From assembly GCA_034509755.1 (NCBI GenBank), contig CM067557.1, positions 16,352,001-16,416,000 on the forward strand: DNA of 64,000 nt. Direction: 5' to 3'. Under the pieces are notes generated by a model, which did not search any database, was not told where the DNA came from, and saw nothing but the letters and a program-made list of their open reading frames with translations. Source of the stretch: Anisodus tanguticus (Eukaryota > Streptophyta > Magnoliopsida > Solanales > Solanaceae). The position numbers and the translations under genes are program-made. Below, piece by piece: positions 34,227-45,764 of the stretch (the first letter of the stretch is position 1; every line of letters starts with the position of its first letter).

Positions 34227-34515
34227 TGATAAATATACCCGTGATATACACGGTATACATGGCATATACACTACCCTGTGTATACCGTGTATATCACCGA
34301 AACATAAGCCAAATATGAACCGTGTATATCACGGGTTTTTGGACACAATTATTGTATATAATTAGCTTTGTACACTTACCATAATTATAGAATTCTTGTA
34401 CAAATAGAATTGGGTTTTGGGAGTAGAATAGGAATAGGATTTTCATATTATGGAAATTGTAAATAGTATATATACTCATTCATTAATTAAAATAATAAAT
34501 GGATTATTTCTTTCA
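34227..34515 (+). repeat. 3' LTR of copia K
   Basis: It runs TGATAAATATACCC to TTTCTTTCA (289 bp). It contains a perfect 16-bp inverted repeat, GATATACACGGTATAC (34243-34258) with GTATACCGTGTATATC (34280-34295), and a further CGTGTATATCACGGG nearby. Confidence 0.87.
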
Positions 34516-34655
34516 GAATCTATAATTTGTTTTGGATTTTGACGAGTTTGACATGGAATTACTTTTTAGGCAGATTTTTATTTTGGATTTAACTTTGACT
34601 TGTTGTACTTATTTGCGTAGACTAATTTGGATGTGGTGTTCAAAATTATACATAG

Positions 34656-34746
34656 ATTTAGTCTATTGGAGGCTGTCTTAGTGGAGTTGGACGTTTCAAG
34701 TGAAGCTGAGGTTCCATTTCAAGGCAGTGAGACTTCAACCTCTTAA
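34656..34746 (+). other. Possible terminal exon of an unknown host gene
   Basis: After an AG acceptor-like context (TATACATAG) the frame is open for about 30 codons (FSLLEAVLVELDVSSEAEV, then Ser/Thr-rich) and ends TAA at 34744. Its composition is unlike the surrounding AT-rich sequence. I do not recognise the family. If real, copia K lies in the preceding intron. A chance open stretch remains possible. Confidence 0.3.
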
Positions 34747-34962
34747 ATACTTGCTTTTCCTATGTCATGATTTAGAATTACACAAATACTTTTAAATATA
34801 TAATATGTTGAGAGGAGAGAGGGAATACTGAAATATTATAATGTTTTTAGCTTATATGTTATATATAGAGGTGTTTCTCTTTCACAGTTGAATTACAAAG
34901 CATGCTCTATATTTTTATGATAAACTGAGCATGACACACTAGTTTGTAATGATCAGGGAACA

Positions 34963-35873
34963 TGTTGCGGAAAACTGGAACTAAGTAAATATTACAGATT
35001 GCTAGAAAGGATAAACTAAATATTACAACAAACTGGAATCAAGAATGATACAAACTCCTTGTGATTTGCTGATTCGAGTGATGGAACTCTGTCTTTAAGA
35101 CAGGATTGCCCCGTATATATCCTTTTACGTTCGTGGGCAATAGTCTCCCAAGATACAACAACAACTAACAAATGAGCAAAGAAAACTCAAGTATTACTCT
35201 TGAAGAACTTTGAATATAGAAAATTTGCTAGAGAGGAAGAAGAAGATTTCAGAAAAATTCTAAGTGTTGAACAGTTGAGCCAAAGGCCTCAATTTATAGT
35301 GTAAGGAAATGACCTCTCAACTAGCCAACTAATGGTCTTCAATAGCCATGTAATGGAACTTATTGAGGGGTTACATTCAGCCAAATAATGGCTGAATTCA
35401 TGTGCCAAATAATGGAGATTCAATGCTCCAAAACCAACCTAAAAGTCAGAACTTTCCATCTTCCCGTCGCAGCATTCTGCCTTCGAAGCGCTGCGGCTTT
35501 GCGAATTAGCGCCTCGGCTCCAGTAGCCCAAACCACCATTTAGCACCGTGGCACTGCCATGGGGGCACCGCGGCTCCGACGGTGTTGTACCGCGGCCCTT
35601 CACGGCTCCGCAGAGATTTCTGACTCATTTCATATTACACTTCTTCCTTCGTTAACCAACGTGGAATACTTGTCATTTGGCCAATAACTGTCCATCATTC
35701 TATGTCTCAAACGTATTACGTATGTACCAATATCTCTTTCACTAATGAAATTTATGATACTCGGCACTACTTGTACACGTGTGTGGAAAAGACGTTTCCG
35801 ACGTGCGGGGCCCCAATTGTTGGAGTCATAAATAATGGGATAAACTTAATTCCACATTAGTAAATTTCCAATA
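34963..35873 (-). repeat. 3' LTR of copia M (911 bp)
   Basis: It runs TGTTGCGGAAAACTGG to AATTTCCAATA. A GC-rich tract with repeated GCGGC/GCCGCGG words lies at about 35460-35620. Confidence 0.88.
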
Positions 35874-36501
35874 ATCCCCTCTTGAAAGAGATTTTGGTGC
35901 ACTCATAAGGTGTCTATTTCTAGCAATCTTTCAGCGGACAGATATTCCATCTAGATAGGTAACTTCCGCTTTGAACCTTCCATAGTTGAATACCATCGGA
36001 AACGTCTTACTGTGCAGTGAACGTGATGTCTTGAACCGTCAGTGTTTAGTGTAAGCCAAGTCAAGAGTACCAACACAACAACTTTCCTTACTCTGTTCTT
36101 CGTAATGTTTTGTCCGTTGTGGCCGTGGACACTTCTTGGTTTCTTAAGTGCGTTCATTTGAGGCGGCTTGTCCTCGCACTTAAATAGGTGGTCTCCTACA
36201 AGGTATCCTGTTATACCCCACTTTACAAGTGTTGGGAACTATTAAAAGTTTCCCCAAACTTAATCCTCAACCGTTGAGGATCATTAAAGGTTTTGGAAAC
36301 TTAACCTTTACCCACACTGCAGATAGCACTTAACGTCTATCGCGGGAACGACTTTAGGTTTATGTTCCTTACCGGGATCATAACTCGAAGTGCTCTTTCT
36401 TCTACCGAAGCGCTCAACTGAACCTTTACAGCTTAGTTTCCCATTGAACCAAATTCCTGGGATCTCCAGTCAGTAAGGTTGGGTTACCACCATATTGGTC
36501 C
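35874..36501 (-). other. 3' untranslated region of copia M
   Basis: No coding similarity lies between the end of RNase H and the 3' LTR. The polypurine tract is at the LTR edge (35874-35890). Confidence 0.6.
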
Positions 36502-38110
36502 TTAAAGCTTGGGTTTTAAGCCTATTCCCCGAGACAAGCAGAATATTTGATTTTTGGGTAATACCTTTGTCAGTGGGTCCGCTATGTTATCCTTTGATTT
36601 TATGTAATCAATGGATATTATACCCGTGGTGATCAGCTGCCTAATGGTCTTATGTCTCCGTCGAATATGACAAGACTTGTCATTGTACAATAGAACTCCG
36701 TACCCTTCCTAGAGTCGACTGACTATCACAGTGGATCATTACAAAAGGTACGAGTTTGTTTCAACAAGGGACATCCTCTAAGAAGTCGTGAAGCCACTCA
36801 GCTTCTTCTCCTGTTTTGTCTAAAGCGATAAACTCTGATTCCATCGTGGATCGAGCGATGCATGTTTGCTTAGAGTATTTCCAAGACACAGCCCAATTGT
36901 AAATATATACCCACTGGTGGACTTGGCGTTCGCTATATCAGATATCCAGTTTGCATCACTGTACCCCTCTAGTACATCTGGATATCTCGAATAATGCAAC
37001 CTGTAAGTTTGCATGTATTTCAGGTATCCTAGTACTCAATTCAACGCCTTCCAATGATCATTACTCGGATTACGGGTAAACCTAGCCAACTTATTGACTG
37101 CATAAGTAATATATGGTCGGGTGCAGTTTGTTATGTACATCAAACTCCCAATCACCTGTGCATATTGCTCCTGGCATACGGGTGCACCACGATTTTTATC
37201 AAGCTTTTGATTTCTATCTATTGGTGACTTCATAGGCGAACTGTCAAACATCTCGATCTTTCTCAACACATAATGTAGTGAGACTGAGATAAGACCAGTC
37301 CGTCAGATGTCTTAGAGATCTTTATCCCTAAGATGACATCTGTGATACCCATATCCTTCATGTCAAAGCATTGTTTCAACATGTTCTTAGTCTCTAGGAT
37401 CAAGCTAGGACTGCTCCCTGTGATCAACATGTCATCTACGTATAGGCATATCATGACGAACGAGTTAGAGTTACCGTTCGTGTAGACACATTTGTCATAC
37501 TCATTAATTGAGAAACCCTTTGATAGTAGAGTACTATCAAATTTTAGGTGTCATTGCTTCGGGGCCTGTTTCAGACCATACAGAGATTTGACAAGTCGAC
37601 AGACTTTCTTCTCTTGCCCTGGAACCACATACCCCTCTGGTTGTTCCATATAAATTTCTTCTTCCAAATCACCATTTAGGAAGGCTGTCTTGATATCCAT
37701 TTGATGTATCTCAAGGTCATGCAACACTGCGATCGCAATGAATACTCGTATGGACGTCATCCTAGACACCGGGGAGTACGTATCAAAATAGTCAGGGCAT
37801 TCCTTCTGTCGATAGCCCTTGCTACCAACCTGGCCTTCTACTTATCTATAGACCCATCTGCTTTATACTTCCATTTGAGTATCCATTTACAACCCAACGA
37901 TTTATTTCCTAGGGGAAGATTAACTAACTCCCAAGTATGGTTATGTAGGATGGAGTCTATTTCACTCTCAATAGCTTCTTTCCAGAGCGGTGCCTCTGGA
38001 GTTGACAATGCTTCAGCAATTGTCCTTGGTTTGTCATCAACCATATAAGCTACAAAGTCAGGACCGAAGGATTTATCCTTCCTGACCCTTTTACTTCGCC
38101 TCGGTTCCAT
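36502..38110 (-). pseudogene. copia M reverse transcriptase and RNase H remnant
   Basis: RT entry at 38110-37838 (EPRRSKRVRKDKSFGPDF, LWKEAIESEIDSI) and 37769-37551 (QMDIKTAFLNGDLEEEIYM, VKSLYGLKQAPKQ) is followed by the palm with intact YVDD (LYVDDMLITG, 37454-37263). RNase H at 37014-36820 has GYSDANWISD (Asp to Asn in the usual DADW) and STSGYIF. The C-terminal part ADPLTKVLP is at 36690-36502. Stops and frameshifts separate the blocks. Confidence 0.9.
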
Positions 38111-38395
38111 CTCTGGAGTCTCCAGGTTCTTAGATTATGGAACACTAGATTTCGGATATTCAGCCACTTCGAAGTCCACTAGATCTGAACCATCTAGATC
38201 CGGGCAGTCAACGACTCCTGGTTCCTGAGAGCTTTGTTCATAACTTCGTTTGCGAGAGGTTATGTCTTTTTCCTTTCTAGGAAAAGCATCCTCAAAGAAT
38301 TGAGCATTCCTTGATTCCATGATTATACCCACGTGGATATCTGGAATATCTGACTTCTACACTAAGAAGCGATAAGCACTACTGTTATTTGCATA

Positions 38396-39185
38396 TCAGA
38401 TGAAAATGCAATCTACAGTCTTAGGTCCAATCTTGACCTGCTTTGGCTTGGGCACTTCGACCTTTACCAAACAACCCCACACCTTTAAATATTTATAGGT
38501 GGGTTTCTTTTCCTTCCATGATTCATATGGAGTTTTGTCATTACCCTTATGTGGGACTCTATTAAGAATCGTATTAGAGGTAAGGACGACTTCTCCCCAT
38601 ATGTTTTGGGAAAGACCGAAATTGATGAGCACAACATTCATCATTTCCTTCAACGTATGATTCTTGAGTTCAACAACACCGTTCGACTGAGGTGAGTATG
38701 GAGTCGTCGTTTGATGAACAATGATTGATTCGGCACAATATTCCTCAAATGACGCTACGTATTCTCCCCTTTTATCGCTACGAATGAATTTAATCTGCAT
38801 GCTTAGTTGGTTTTTAACTTCTGCTTTGTAACGTCGGAACGCTTTAAAGGCTTCATCTTTACTTTTCAACAAGTAAAGGTAACAATACCTTGTGCTATCA
38901 TCAATGAATGTCACAAAGTACTTGTTCCCCCCTAGTTTGTGTAAACTTCAAATCACATATATCTGTGTGAATAAGTTCTAGAGGAGCGGTATTACTTTCG
39001 ACGGATCGAAAAGGAATCTTTGAGAGTTTTGCCTCTACGCACACCTCATAGTTATGTTTAGGGTTTACGTCGATAGACGGCAATAACTCCAACTTCACCA
39101 ACCTTTGGATGGACTTGTAGTTAATATGTCCTAATCTATGATGCCATAAATTAGAAGACTCAAGTAAGTAAAGAAAAAGCTTCAA
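38396..39185 (-). pseudogene. copia M integrase remnant
   Basis: The GAG-pre-integrase segment LWHHRLGHINYKSIQRL and the HTDIC core start are in 39185-38901. The core continues at 38914-38396 after a frameshift (FIDDSTRYCYLYLLKSKDE, SDKRGEYVASFEEYC, SPQSNGVVELKNHTL). The first catalytic Asp (HTDI) and the Glu context are present. In the second box SDNGGE has become SDKRGE, so the Asp remains but its neighbour has changed. Confidence 0.9.
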
Positions 39186-39650
39186 TTTTATTGCTTGGAT
39201 GCATTACAGACATGGCGTTAACTTTGAAGAGGCCGTCACAAACGAAGCCTCTTCCCACAAAAGTTCCATTCATGGTGATTACAAATTTATTAGACTCAAA
39301 TACTAGCCTAAAACAAGCATTAACCAATAAATGACCTGAAATTAAATTCCTCCTAATCTCAAGGATATGCATCACCTCCTTCAGAGTGAGCTCGTTTCCA
39401 GAAGTCATCTTCATGACTACCTTTCCTACCCCCAGCACGTCAGAGGAAGTGTTGTTACCCATGAACAACTTCTTGTATGTAACTGGTGTATATGTATAAA
39501 AGGCATCTCTATTGGAACAGATGTGTCTGGTAGCACCCGTGTCCGTCCACCATTGCATGAGATTCTCAACAAGGTTTGATTCAAGCACCACCACCGAGAA
39601 CTCCTCAATAATATCGTCAAGAAGTGTGTCGTTGATGACGTTAGCATGTG
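39160..39650 (-). pseudogene. copia M protease remnant
   Basis: The frame 39594-39160 carries WWTDTGATRHIC with an intact DTG active site, followed by the flap region and the leader into GAG-pre-integrase. An upstream TAA near 39680 separates it from gag. Confidence 0.88.
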
Positions 39651-39689
39651 CCTTGCCTTTGGCCTTGGCCTTCTTATGTTACTCAGTCT

Positions 39690-40679
39690 TGATCTTACTG
39701 CAGTCCTTGATCATGTGACCAGGTTTTCCACAGTGGTGACAGTTCCCCTTGAACTTCTCCGCCGCATGGGTCTTGCCGTCTTTCTAGAACTTGTGCTTCT
39801 TGTTTGGGTTCTCTTTGGCCTCAGCCAGATTTGCCTTTACCTCAGCGGGTTGTTTTCCCCTAGGCAAGGCCTTTTTATTATCTTCTTGAATCTGGAGTTT
39901 GGTAATAAGTTCCTCAAAGGTCATTTCCTTTGTCTTGAGTTTTAAGTAACTCATTCCATGAGGGAGGTAACTTCTCAATTAGTGATGCAACCAAAGATTG
40001 TTCATTTGGTTTCATACCTTCCAAATCTAGGTGATGTAGAATCATTGGAATTCCTGGGCTTGGGACATCACAGTTTTGCTATCCACCATTTGAAATTTCA
40101 GGAATTTTCCAACGTTGAATTTCTTCGTACCAGCATCTTGTGCGTTGTACTTCTTCTGCAGTTTTTCCCATAACTATTTGGCGGTTCCTACAGTGCAATA
40201 CACCATGTAGAGTGGGTCTGACAGACAGTTCAAAATATAGTTCTTACACATATAGTCACTATGACTCCATACATCAAGAACTATCTTCATGCCATTAACA
40301 ACATGGATACCTTGGCCCCTTTCAGCCGTTTCATTAGGCTGAGGGTCCACTTCATCTCCATCTTGTGGAGGATCTTCTGTTAGGAAATGAGTCATTCCCA
40401 TAACAGTCAGATAAAATAACATCTTCTGCTGCCATCTCTTGAAGTTGGAGCCCATGAACTTTTCTGGACGTTCATGGTGGAATCCAGAGGGTGGAGGAAC
40501 TGTAACGTTCCCTTGAGAAGCAGAAAAGGCGTTGGGTGTGCCTTAAGCAACAGTGAAGGCATTGGATGTGCCTTGAGCAGTAGTGAAGGCATTGGATGTG
40601 ACTTGAACAGCAGTGGGGAAGGCAGAGGGGCTGCCTTGAGTAGTAGCAGCAGTATCAGAAGCGAGTTGTTCTCTTCCAA
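39690..40679 (-). pseudogene. copia M gag remnant with CCHC zinc knuckle
   Basis: The N-terminal gag domain is at 40455-40174 (NFKRWQQKMLFYLTVMG). It continues at 39978-39784 (YLKLKTKEMTFEELITKLQI). A CCHC knuckle, CHHCGKPGHMIKDC, lies at about 39703-39745. The N-terminal extension at 40679-40480 consists of repeats of a roughly 30-bp unit (SLLLKAHPMP), visible as four near-identical DNA repeats at about 40500-40620. A TAA just after the knuckle ends the frame. Confidence 0.88.
40500..40625. repeat. Short tandem repeat in the leader/gag start of copia M
   Basis: The unit GAAGGCATTGGATGTGCCTTGAGCAG, with variants, is repeated about four times. Confidence 0.75.
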
Positions 40680-40732
40680 TCATCTTTCTAAGCACTTACA
40701 ACAATCTTGTCTTAAAATTGTGGGGTTACAAC

Positions 40733-41643
40733 AATTGCGGAAAACGGGTAGTAAGTAAATATTACAGATTGCTAGAAAGGATAAACTAAAGATTACAACA
40801 AACTGGAATCAAGAACGATACAAACTCCTTGTGATTTGCTTAGTCGAGTGATGGCACTCTGTCTTTAAGACAAGATTGCCTCGTATATATCTTTTTACGT
40901 TCGTGGGCAATAGTCTCTCAAGATACAACAACAACTAACAAATGAGCAAAGAAAACTCAAGTGTTACTCTTGAAGAACTTTGAATATAGAAAACTTGCTA
41001 GAGAGGAAGAAGAAGATTTCAGAAAATTTCTAAGTGTTGAACAATTGAGCCAAAGGCCTCAATTTATAGTGTAAGGAAATGACCCCTCAACTAGCCAACT
41101 AATGGCCTTCAATAGCCATGTAATGACACTTATTGAGGGGTTACATTCAGCCAAATAATGACTGAATTCATGTGCCAAATAATGGAGATTCAATGCTCCA
41201 AAACCAGCCCAAAAGTCAGAACTTTCCATCTTCCCGTTGCAGCATTCTGCCTCCGAAACGCCGCGGCTCTGCGAATTAGCGCGGCGGCGCCTCGGCTCCA
41301 GTAACCCAAACCACCATTTAACGTCGCGGCGCTGCCATGGGGGCTCCGATAGTGTTGCGTCGCGGCCCTTCATGGCTCTGCGGTGATTTTTGACTCGTTT
41401 CATCTTACACTTCTTCCTTCGTTTATCAACGTGGAATACTTATCATTTGGCCAATAACCGTTCATCATTCTATGTCTCAAACGTATTACGTATGTACCAA
41501 TATATCTTTCACTAATGAAATTTACGATACTTGGCACTACGTGTACACGTGTGTGGAAACGACGTTTCCGACGTGCGGGGCCCCAATTGTTGGAGTCATA
41601 AATAATGGGATAAACTTAATTTCACATTAGTAAATTTCCAACA
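40733..41643 (-). repeat. 5' LTR of copia M (911 bp)
   Basis: It runs CAATTGCGGAAAACGG to AATTTCCAACA on the plus strand. The inner bases in minus orientation read TTGTTGTAACCCCAC, not the usual TGGTATCA, so the primer is unclear or the site has decayed. Confidence 0.88.
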
Positions 41644-42940
41644 TCATGTTTACAATGCGTTGAGATTCATAGCATGACTTCGTTTTTATCTACTGATATT
41701 GTATATTCAATTAGGTGTCTCATGTGCATTTGATTGATGAGCAGAGATGGTGCCAACATTAGACCGGTTATGAGAAGTACCTAATTCACGCACAATCTGG
41801 TTTCCCCTACGATGGTCCATAATTAGAATGCACTAATGGTATGGGTGTATAGTTGAGGTGTTGTTGACTATGTATGGTCTACTAATATTCATAGTTACAG
41901 GTAAAGGTGTGTCTTGTGAACAGTTCTTTACCACGCATAGGTGCCACTATAAGACCCTATTTGAGTTATTCATGTATATTAGTTGTTATCCAATTATACA
42001 TGTTATTACATCTACATTTTGTACCATATCTTGTGCATTACATGCATAGTATTTTTAGGGACTTGCTCCACGAGTATGATGGCGGAGGGGGTCAGCAATC
42101 TTGTTGTTGTTTCTGTTCCATGCAGATTCTAGTACCAATACTGCAGAAAGACTACCCTGGTCTTGTGCAAGATAGGTTTGAGATCGAATTGAGGTGAGTC
42201 AACCACATTCTGATCGTGGCAGCATGTATTGTTACTGATTTTCATTATTTATGACAGTTTATTAAACTTTTCATTTGTTGCATTTTGATTTTTTCTTTTG
42301 ATCTGAGAATGATTTGAGTTGATAATGAACATGGTTCGGCAAGGAAGTACTGGCTCTTTAGGTGCTCATCTTGGCCGACGGATTTGGATCGTGACAGTTT
42401 GTTTCTCTTTTTGTTTTCCTGACTTTCTCACCTCCTTGCTTTCTACATATTTTCAATTCTTTCTATCCCTAGCCAAGTTTAAATCGTCAAAATAGTTTTT
42501 CCATGTCCGAAATTCATCAAACGGCAAGCTATTGAACTTGATTCCATTATTTGATAAGTGATGTAAGTCATAGTCTCGTAAAAAGTTAACTAAATGTCAA
42601 TTTCAGCCCATACGATCAAACCTTGACATAAAATTTACCTCTGGATTGTCCATAACTCCATGTGTCAAAATCTATACTTAGATTTTTGTTTTGAGGTCAT
42701 TTGCTAGCTTAAATCATGAATTTATTAATTCTAGAGCTTATGCTTAAAGTTCTTAAATTACACCATCAAAAACCACGTTTTAATATTAATAATCAATGGG
42801 TAATCATGATAAAATCTCAAATAAGTGTTTAGAATACTTACTCTAATTTTTTAGATGAAAACTTTGTTTGAAATCACTCAAATCCGAGTTCTCCTGGTTT
42901 TTAGAGAAAATAAAGAAAGACGAAAACAAATCTGTCGTTA
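41644..42940. other. Unassigned region right of copia M
   Basis: AT-rich sequence with intron-like composition. One candidate exon (42126-42193) has both splice signals. An open stretch at 41907-42049 after TTACAG resembles nothing I recognise. Confidence 0.4.
42126..42193 (+). other. Candidate internal exon of an unknown gene
   Basis: A pyrimidine-rich acceptor (TTTCTGTTCCATGCAG) precedes 68 coding bases reading ILVPILQKDYPGLVQDRFE followed by IEL, and a consensus donor GAG|GTGAGT follows. Both splice sites are strong, but no adjoining exon could be found and the protein family is unknown to me. Confidence 0.35.
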
Positions 42941-42959
42941 AGTCCAACTTGCAGAACCG

Positions 42960-44160
42960 TCTTTCAGATAACTATTAGTCTTAGTCGGTTAGCCCCTTTT
43001 TTCAGTTGCTGGATTCGGTGAGCAAGAGCTTATTTTATTGTTGCTTCTTCAACAAAGGCAATTCTCTTTCCTGGCAGCGAAGCTTACACTTGTTCACTAA
43101 TTATGACGGTTCACCAGGGCCTCTTTCCTCCTCCCTTTTCTGCTCACTTTTTTGCCTCGCCTGCTACTGGGAAGAGAGAGTCGTTGTCATTCTTTGCTTC
43201 GTTCGAGAATCAACTGCACATGAATAGGCTCTTCCTTAGGCCTTCAAGGAGGAAGTGGCTTTTTTCCTAAATTCCCGAATCCTCTTGCCACTAACCTTGT
43301 TTTATATCTCTCAATCTCCCCACTTGGCTGGAATTTCACTGTGTATTAGTCGATGCTTCTTTTTCCTTTGATGGAGAAGTAGTAGTTCTTCTATGGAAGA
43401 ATGTCTTCAGCGGAATACATATCCGAAGAACCAAACCCACCGTCGTGGCTCCCTCTATTTCCAGTGGATCTCGCTTTCTTCTAGTATCGACGAATTAGAA
43501 GAGATGTCAACCGGCAACCGTATCTGGAAACAACGATTAGTGGATATTGGTACTGTCACTGCACAACAAGCAAAGGATTGGGGATTCAGTGGTATGGAGA
43601 GGATATGCTCGAACCGGACCGCCTGACTAGATCATTTTGGGACATTGTCTTTGGTCGGGCGATGTCTCTATCGATAGAAAGGCTGACGAAAGGTATTTTG
43701 TTTTCGCTCCTTATGTGGAAGATTCTAGTTTGGAATCGTCGCCGAGGTTCAAACCCAGCCAAAGGAGAACATCTAGTTGAAAGACTCTCATTCTTATTTA
43801 GAATGGGAAGATCTTTCAGTTCGTAAAGTAATGAGAGGAAACTTTTAGAAAACCCTCATGCCTTCTCTGGAGACAGAGATCTTACTGCTACCTCTCATCA
43901 TCTGTTAGGTGGGCCAACCGGCCACAACATGGACCTTCCTCAAGGGAGGAAAAGACCAGGTTCCACACATATGAGACAGACATAAAGTATGGGACGAGCA
44001 GTTTCTTGAAGAGCGAATTCAATCCTAGCCCTTCTTCCACATGAGATCCTATTTTTCCTAACTCCATGTAGCACCACTATCCAATGAAAAAAATCCTACT
44101 CTGTGGAGATGAACAATAAGGAATGTATGTGGGTCCGGGAATGCCAAATGCAAGACTTGG
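42960..44160 (+). other. Probable nuclear mitochondrial insertion (NUMT) around nad7
   Basis: The core 43486-43593 is nad7 coding sequence. The flanks have the more balanced composition and style of plant mitochondrial DNA and no nuclear splice logic, consistent with intron or spacer sequence carried along. The outer edges are estimates from where composition returns to AT-rich nuclear sequence. Confidence 0.6.
43486..43593 (+). pseudogene. nad7: Mitochondrial nad7 fragment (NADH dehydrogenase subunit 7)
   Basis: 36 codons match the conserved part of plant mitochondrial NAD7: IDELEEM, TGNRIWKQRLVDIGTVTAQQ and AKDWGFSG. NAD7 is a core subunit of respiratory complex I on the matrix arm. The codon after EEM is TCA (Ser), where the protein as I recall it has Leu; a C-to-U edited mitochondrial transcript would give TTA. 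An unedited base plus non-coding flanks suggests DNA-level transfer rather than a processed cDNA. Similarity stops abruptly on both sides (the expected FASR before it and VMLRG after it are degraded), so this is a dead fragment. Confidence 0.87.
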
Positions 44161-44785
44161 ACCTGTGAGTTCAAAGTTGATGAAGAATGAAATAAGATCT
44201 CACAATTGTTTTTATATTTAGCCTAAATTATTCTTCATATTGATCACAATGAACAAATTTCACATTGATCAGTCAACTCATATTTTTCTTCGACGCAACT
44301 GAGACAAGACCCATCACGATCGCGATGAACAAATCAGCTAAATTTGTCATTACAATTTATTTTAAAGGGCGTTGAAATTCACCCGAACACCTTGGGTCCC
44401 AACCTAAACTATACCAACATGTCACAAAAATATCATATCAACCTATAGAATGTTTTCAAATACGAAATAAGACACAAATACTTAAAACGAGGATTAATTT
44501 GTGATACAAGACTATGAAAGACCAAATAATTACCGAGGGAAATTTGAGCAATCTCGAATAGTAAAAAAAACAAATTTGAACCTTCAATTTTCCTTTTAAA
44601 AAATGACGTATGAAGTGTCAAAAAGGTCAAAAGTGGAATTGAAAAAAAATACTATAGAAAATTTATGGATAGGAATATTTCTTAAACATTATATTTAAAT
44701 GTTCTGTGTATTTGTTCTTTGTAAAGTTTACCTCCCAGCCTTTCTTTTTTAGTGGTTGGCCACATCTCTATTGCTCACATCACAT
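44161..44785. other. AT-rich spacer, nothing recognised
   Basis: No coding or repeat feature could be supported between the NUMT and the pyrimidine tract upstream of the RIC gene. Confidence 0.45.
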
Positions 44786-44895
44786 TCTCTCTTTTCCTTT
44801 CCTTTCCTTTCCTTTCCTTTCTCATTTGTTATTCTTCCCCTCCTTTATCTCTTTCTTCCTCTTCTATCTCCTTTCTCTTAATATCTAATACAAAA
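44786..44895 (+). promoter_or_regulatory. Pyrimidine-rich tract with (TTTCC)n, probable promoter or 5' leader of the RIC gene
   Basis: Four to five TTTCC units (about 44793-44821) followed by CT-rich sequence resemble the Y-patch/CT-rich leaders of plant genes. It lies upstream of and co-directional with the RIC exons. No transcription start can be fixed. Confidence 0.4.
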
Positions 44896-45764
44896 CTATC
44901 CATTCAACAATAGAAAAGAAGAAGAAAATAACAACATTTGTTTTCTTTCAAGTTCCCCTTTTCTCACATTTTGTATTTTTATTTTGATGGTCGTTTTTAT
45001 ATGAATGCTTGTTACATTTCTGTATCAAAATTATTTGGAGGAAGCTAATGGATAATGCAAGAGCAAGGGAAGGAGAATTAGCTTTTTTTTCCCTTTCACA
45101 TCTTCTTGTATGGTATCACCGTTGCTCTAATAAGGTATACTATTGTTATTCCTTTAATCTTTTCTTTTTTCTTTTCCATTTCCTTTACTAGTACTTTTTA
45201 TCCCAATTACACCACCACCACCCCTCCAAGAAGAGAGAATAAACCATGAAATCTTAAGATTTCAGAGATGGATTCGGAATTTTAATATTTATATTGATAT
45301 TTAGATTTTCTACATATATATTATGGTCTAAATAAAAATTATTGGATCAATTGAATACATTCGTTAAACTATACATTTTAAGATGAGCAAGTTAGTTGGA
45401 GATCACCATGGTTGGACTCTGAATTTTTCTCTCTATATATATATGAAAATTGTAGTACTCCTATAATTTTATTAATATGTTCAATGTGTTTGCCTTTTGG
45501 TTATGCTAGGGAATGATTTATTGACATTTTGTGGTGATTACATCTTTTGCTATGTTCATTTCTGACCACAGTTTTTTGGCTTGGGCTTTTATAGTCTCTT
45601 CCATGGGAAACAAGATAAAGGGGCTTTTATAGTCTCTTTTTGTTACTTTGAACATAGTTGCTTCAGCTTCAGTCACTCAAATTTTTTATATTTCTTTTTC
45701 TTTTTCATCAAATGGGTGGCATATTCTTCTCAAAATCTAGCTATTCTTAGTTTTTTGAGTTCTA

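Larger units (their letters stand above)
29723..34515 (+). mobile_element. Ty1/copia element K, lacking its 5' LTR
   Basis: The 5' leader starts abruptly at about 29723 against gypsy RT sequence. Gag, protease, integrase, RT and RNase H remnants follow, then a polypurine tract (GACTACGGGGGTG) and a 3' LTR at 34227-34515. No LTR or primer-binding site occurs at the left edge. It belongs to the A/G/N family. It carries many point lesions but no very large internal deletion. Confidence 0.9.
34963..41643 (-). mobile_element. Ty1/copia element M (TNT1-94-like lineage) with two 911-bp LTRs
   Basis: LTRs at 34963-35873 and 40733-41643 are the same length and closely similar; about 11 differences are visible in the first 165 bp. 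The minus-strand body has gag with a CCHC zinc knuckle, protease, integrase, RT and RNase H in copia order. The polypurine tract next to the 3' LTR reads TCAAGAGGGGATTA. The left flank ends ACATG and the right flank begins ACATC if the ends are trimmed slightly, a possible worn target duplication. The lineage differs from all other copia copies here. Confidence 0.92.

Noticed and set aside
41907..42197. 96-aa open frame as a gene
   Set aside because: Only its last part lies in the candidate exon; the rest is intron-like with no protein similarity I can name.
45009..45191. Open frame MDNARAREGELAFF as first exon of the RIC gene
   Set aside because: It has none of the usual RIC N-terminal features and no convincing donor joining it in phase to the CRIB exon.
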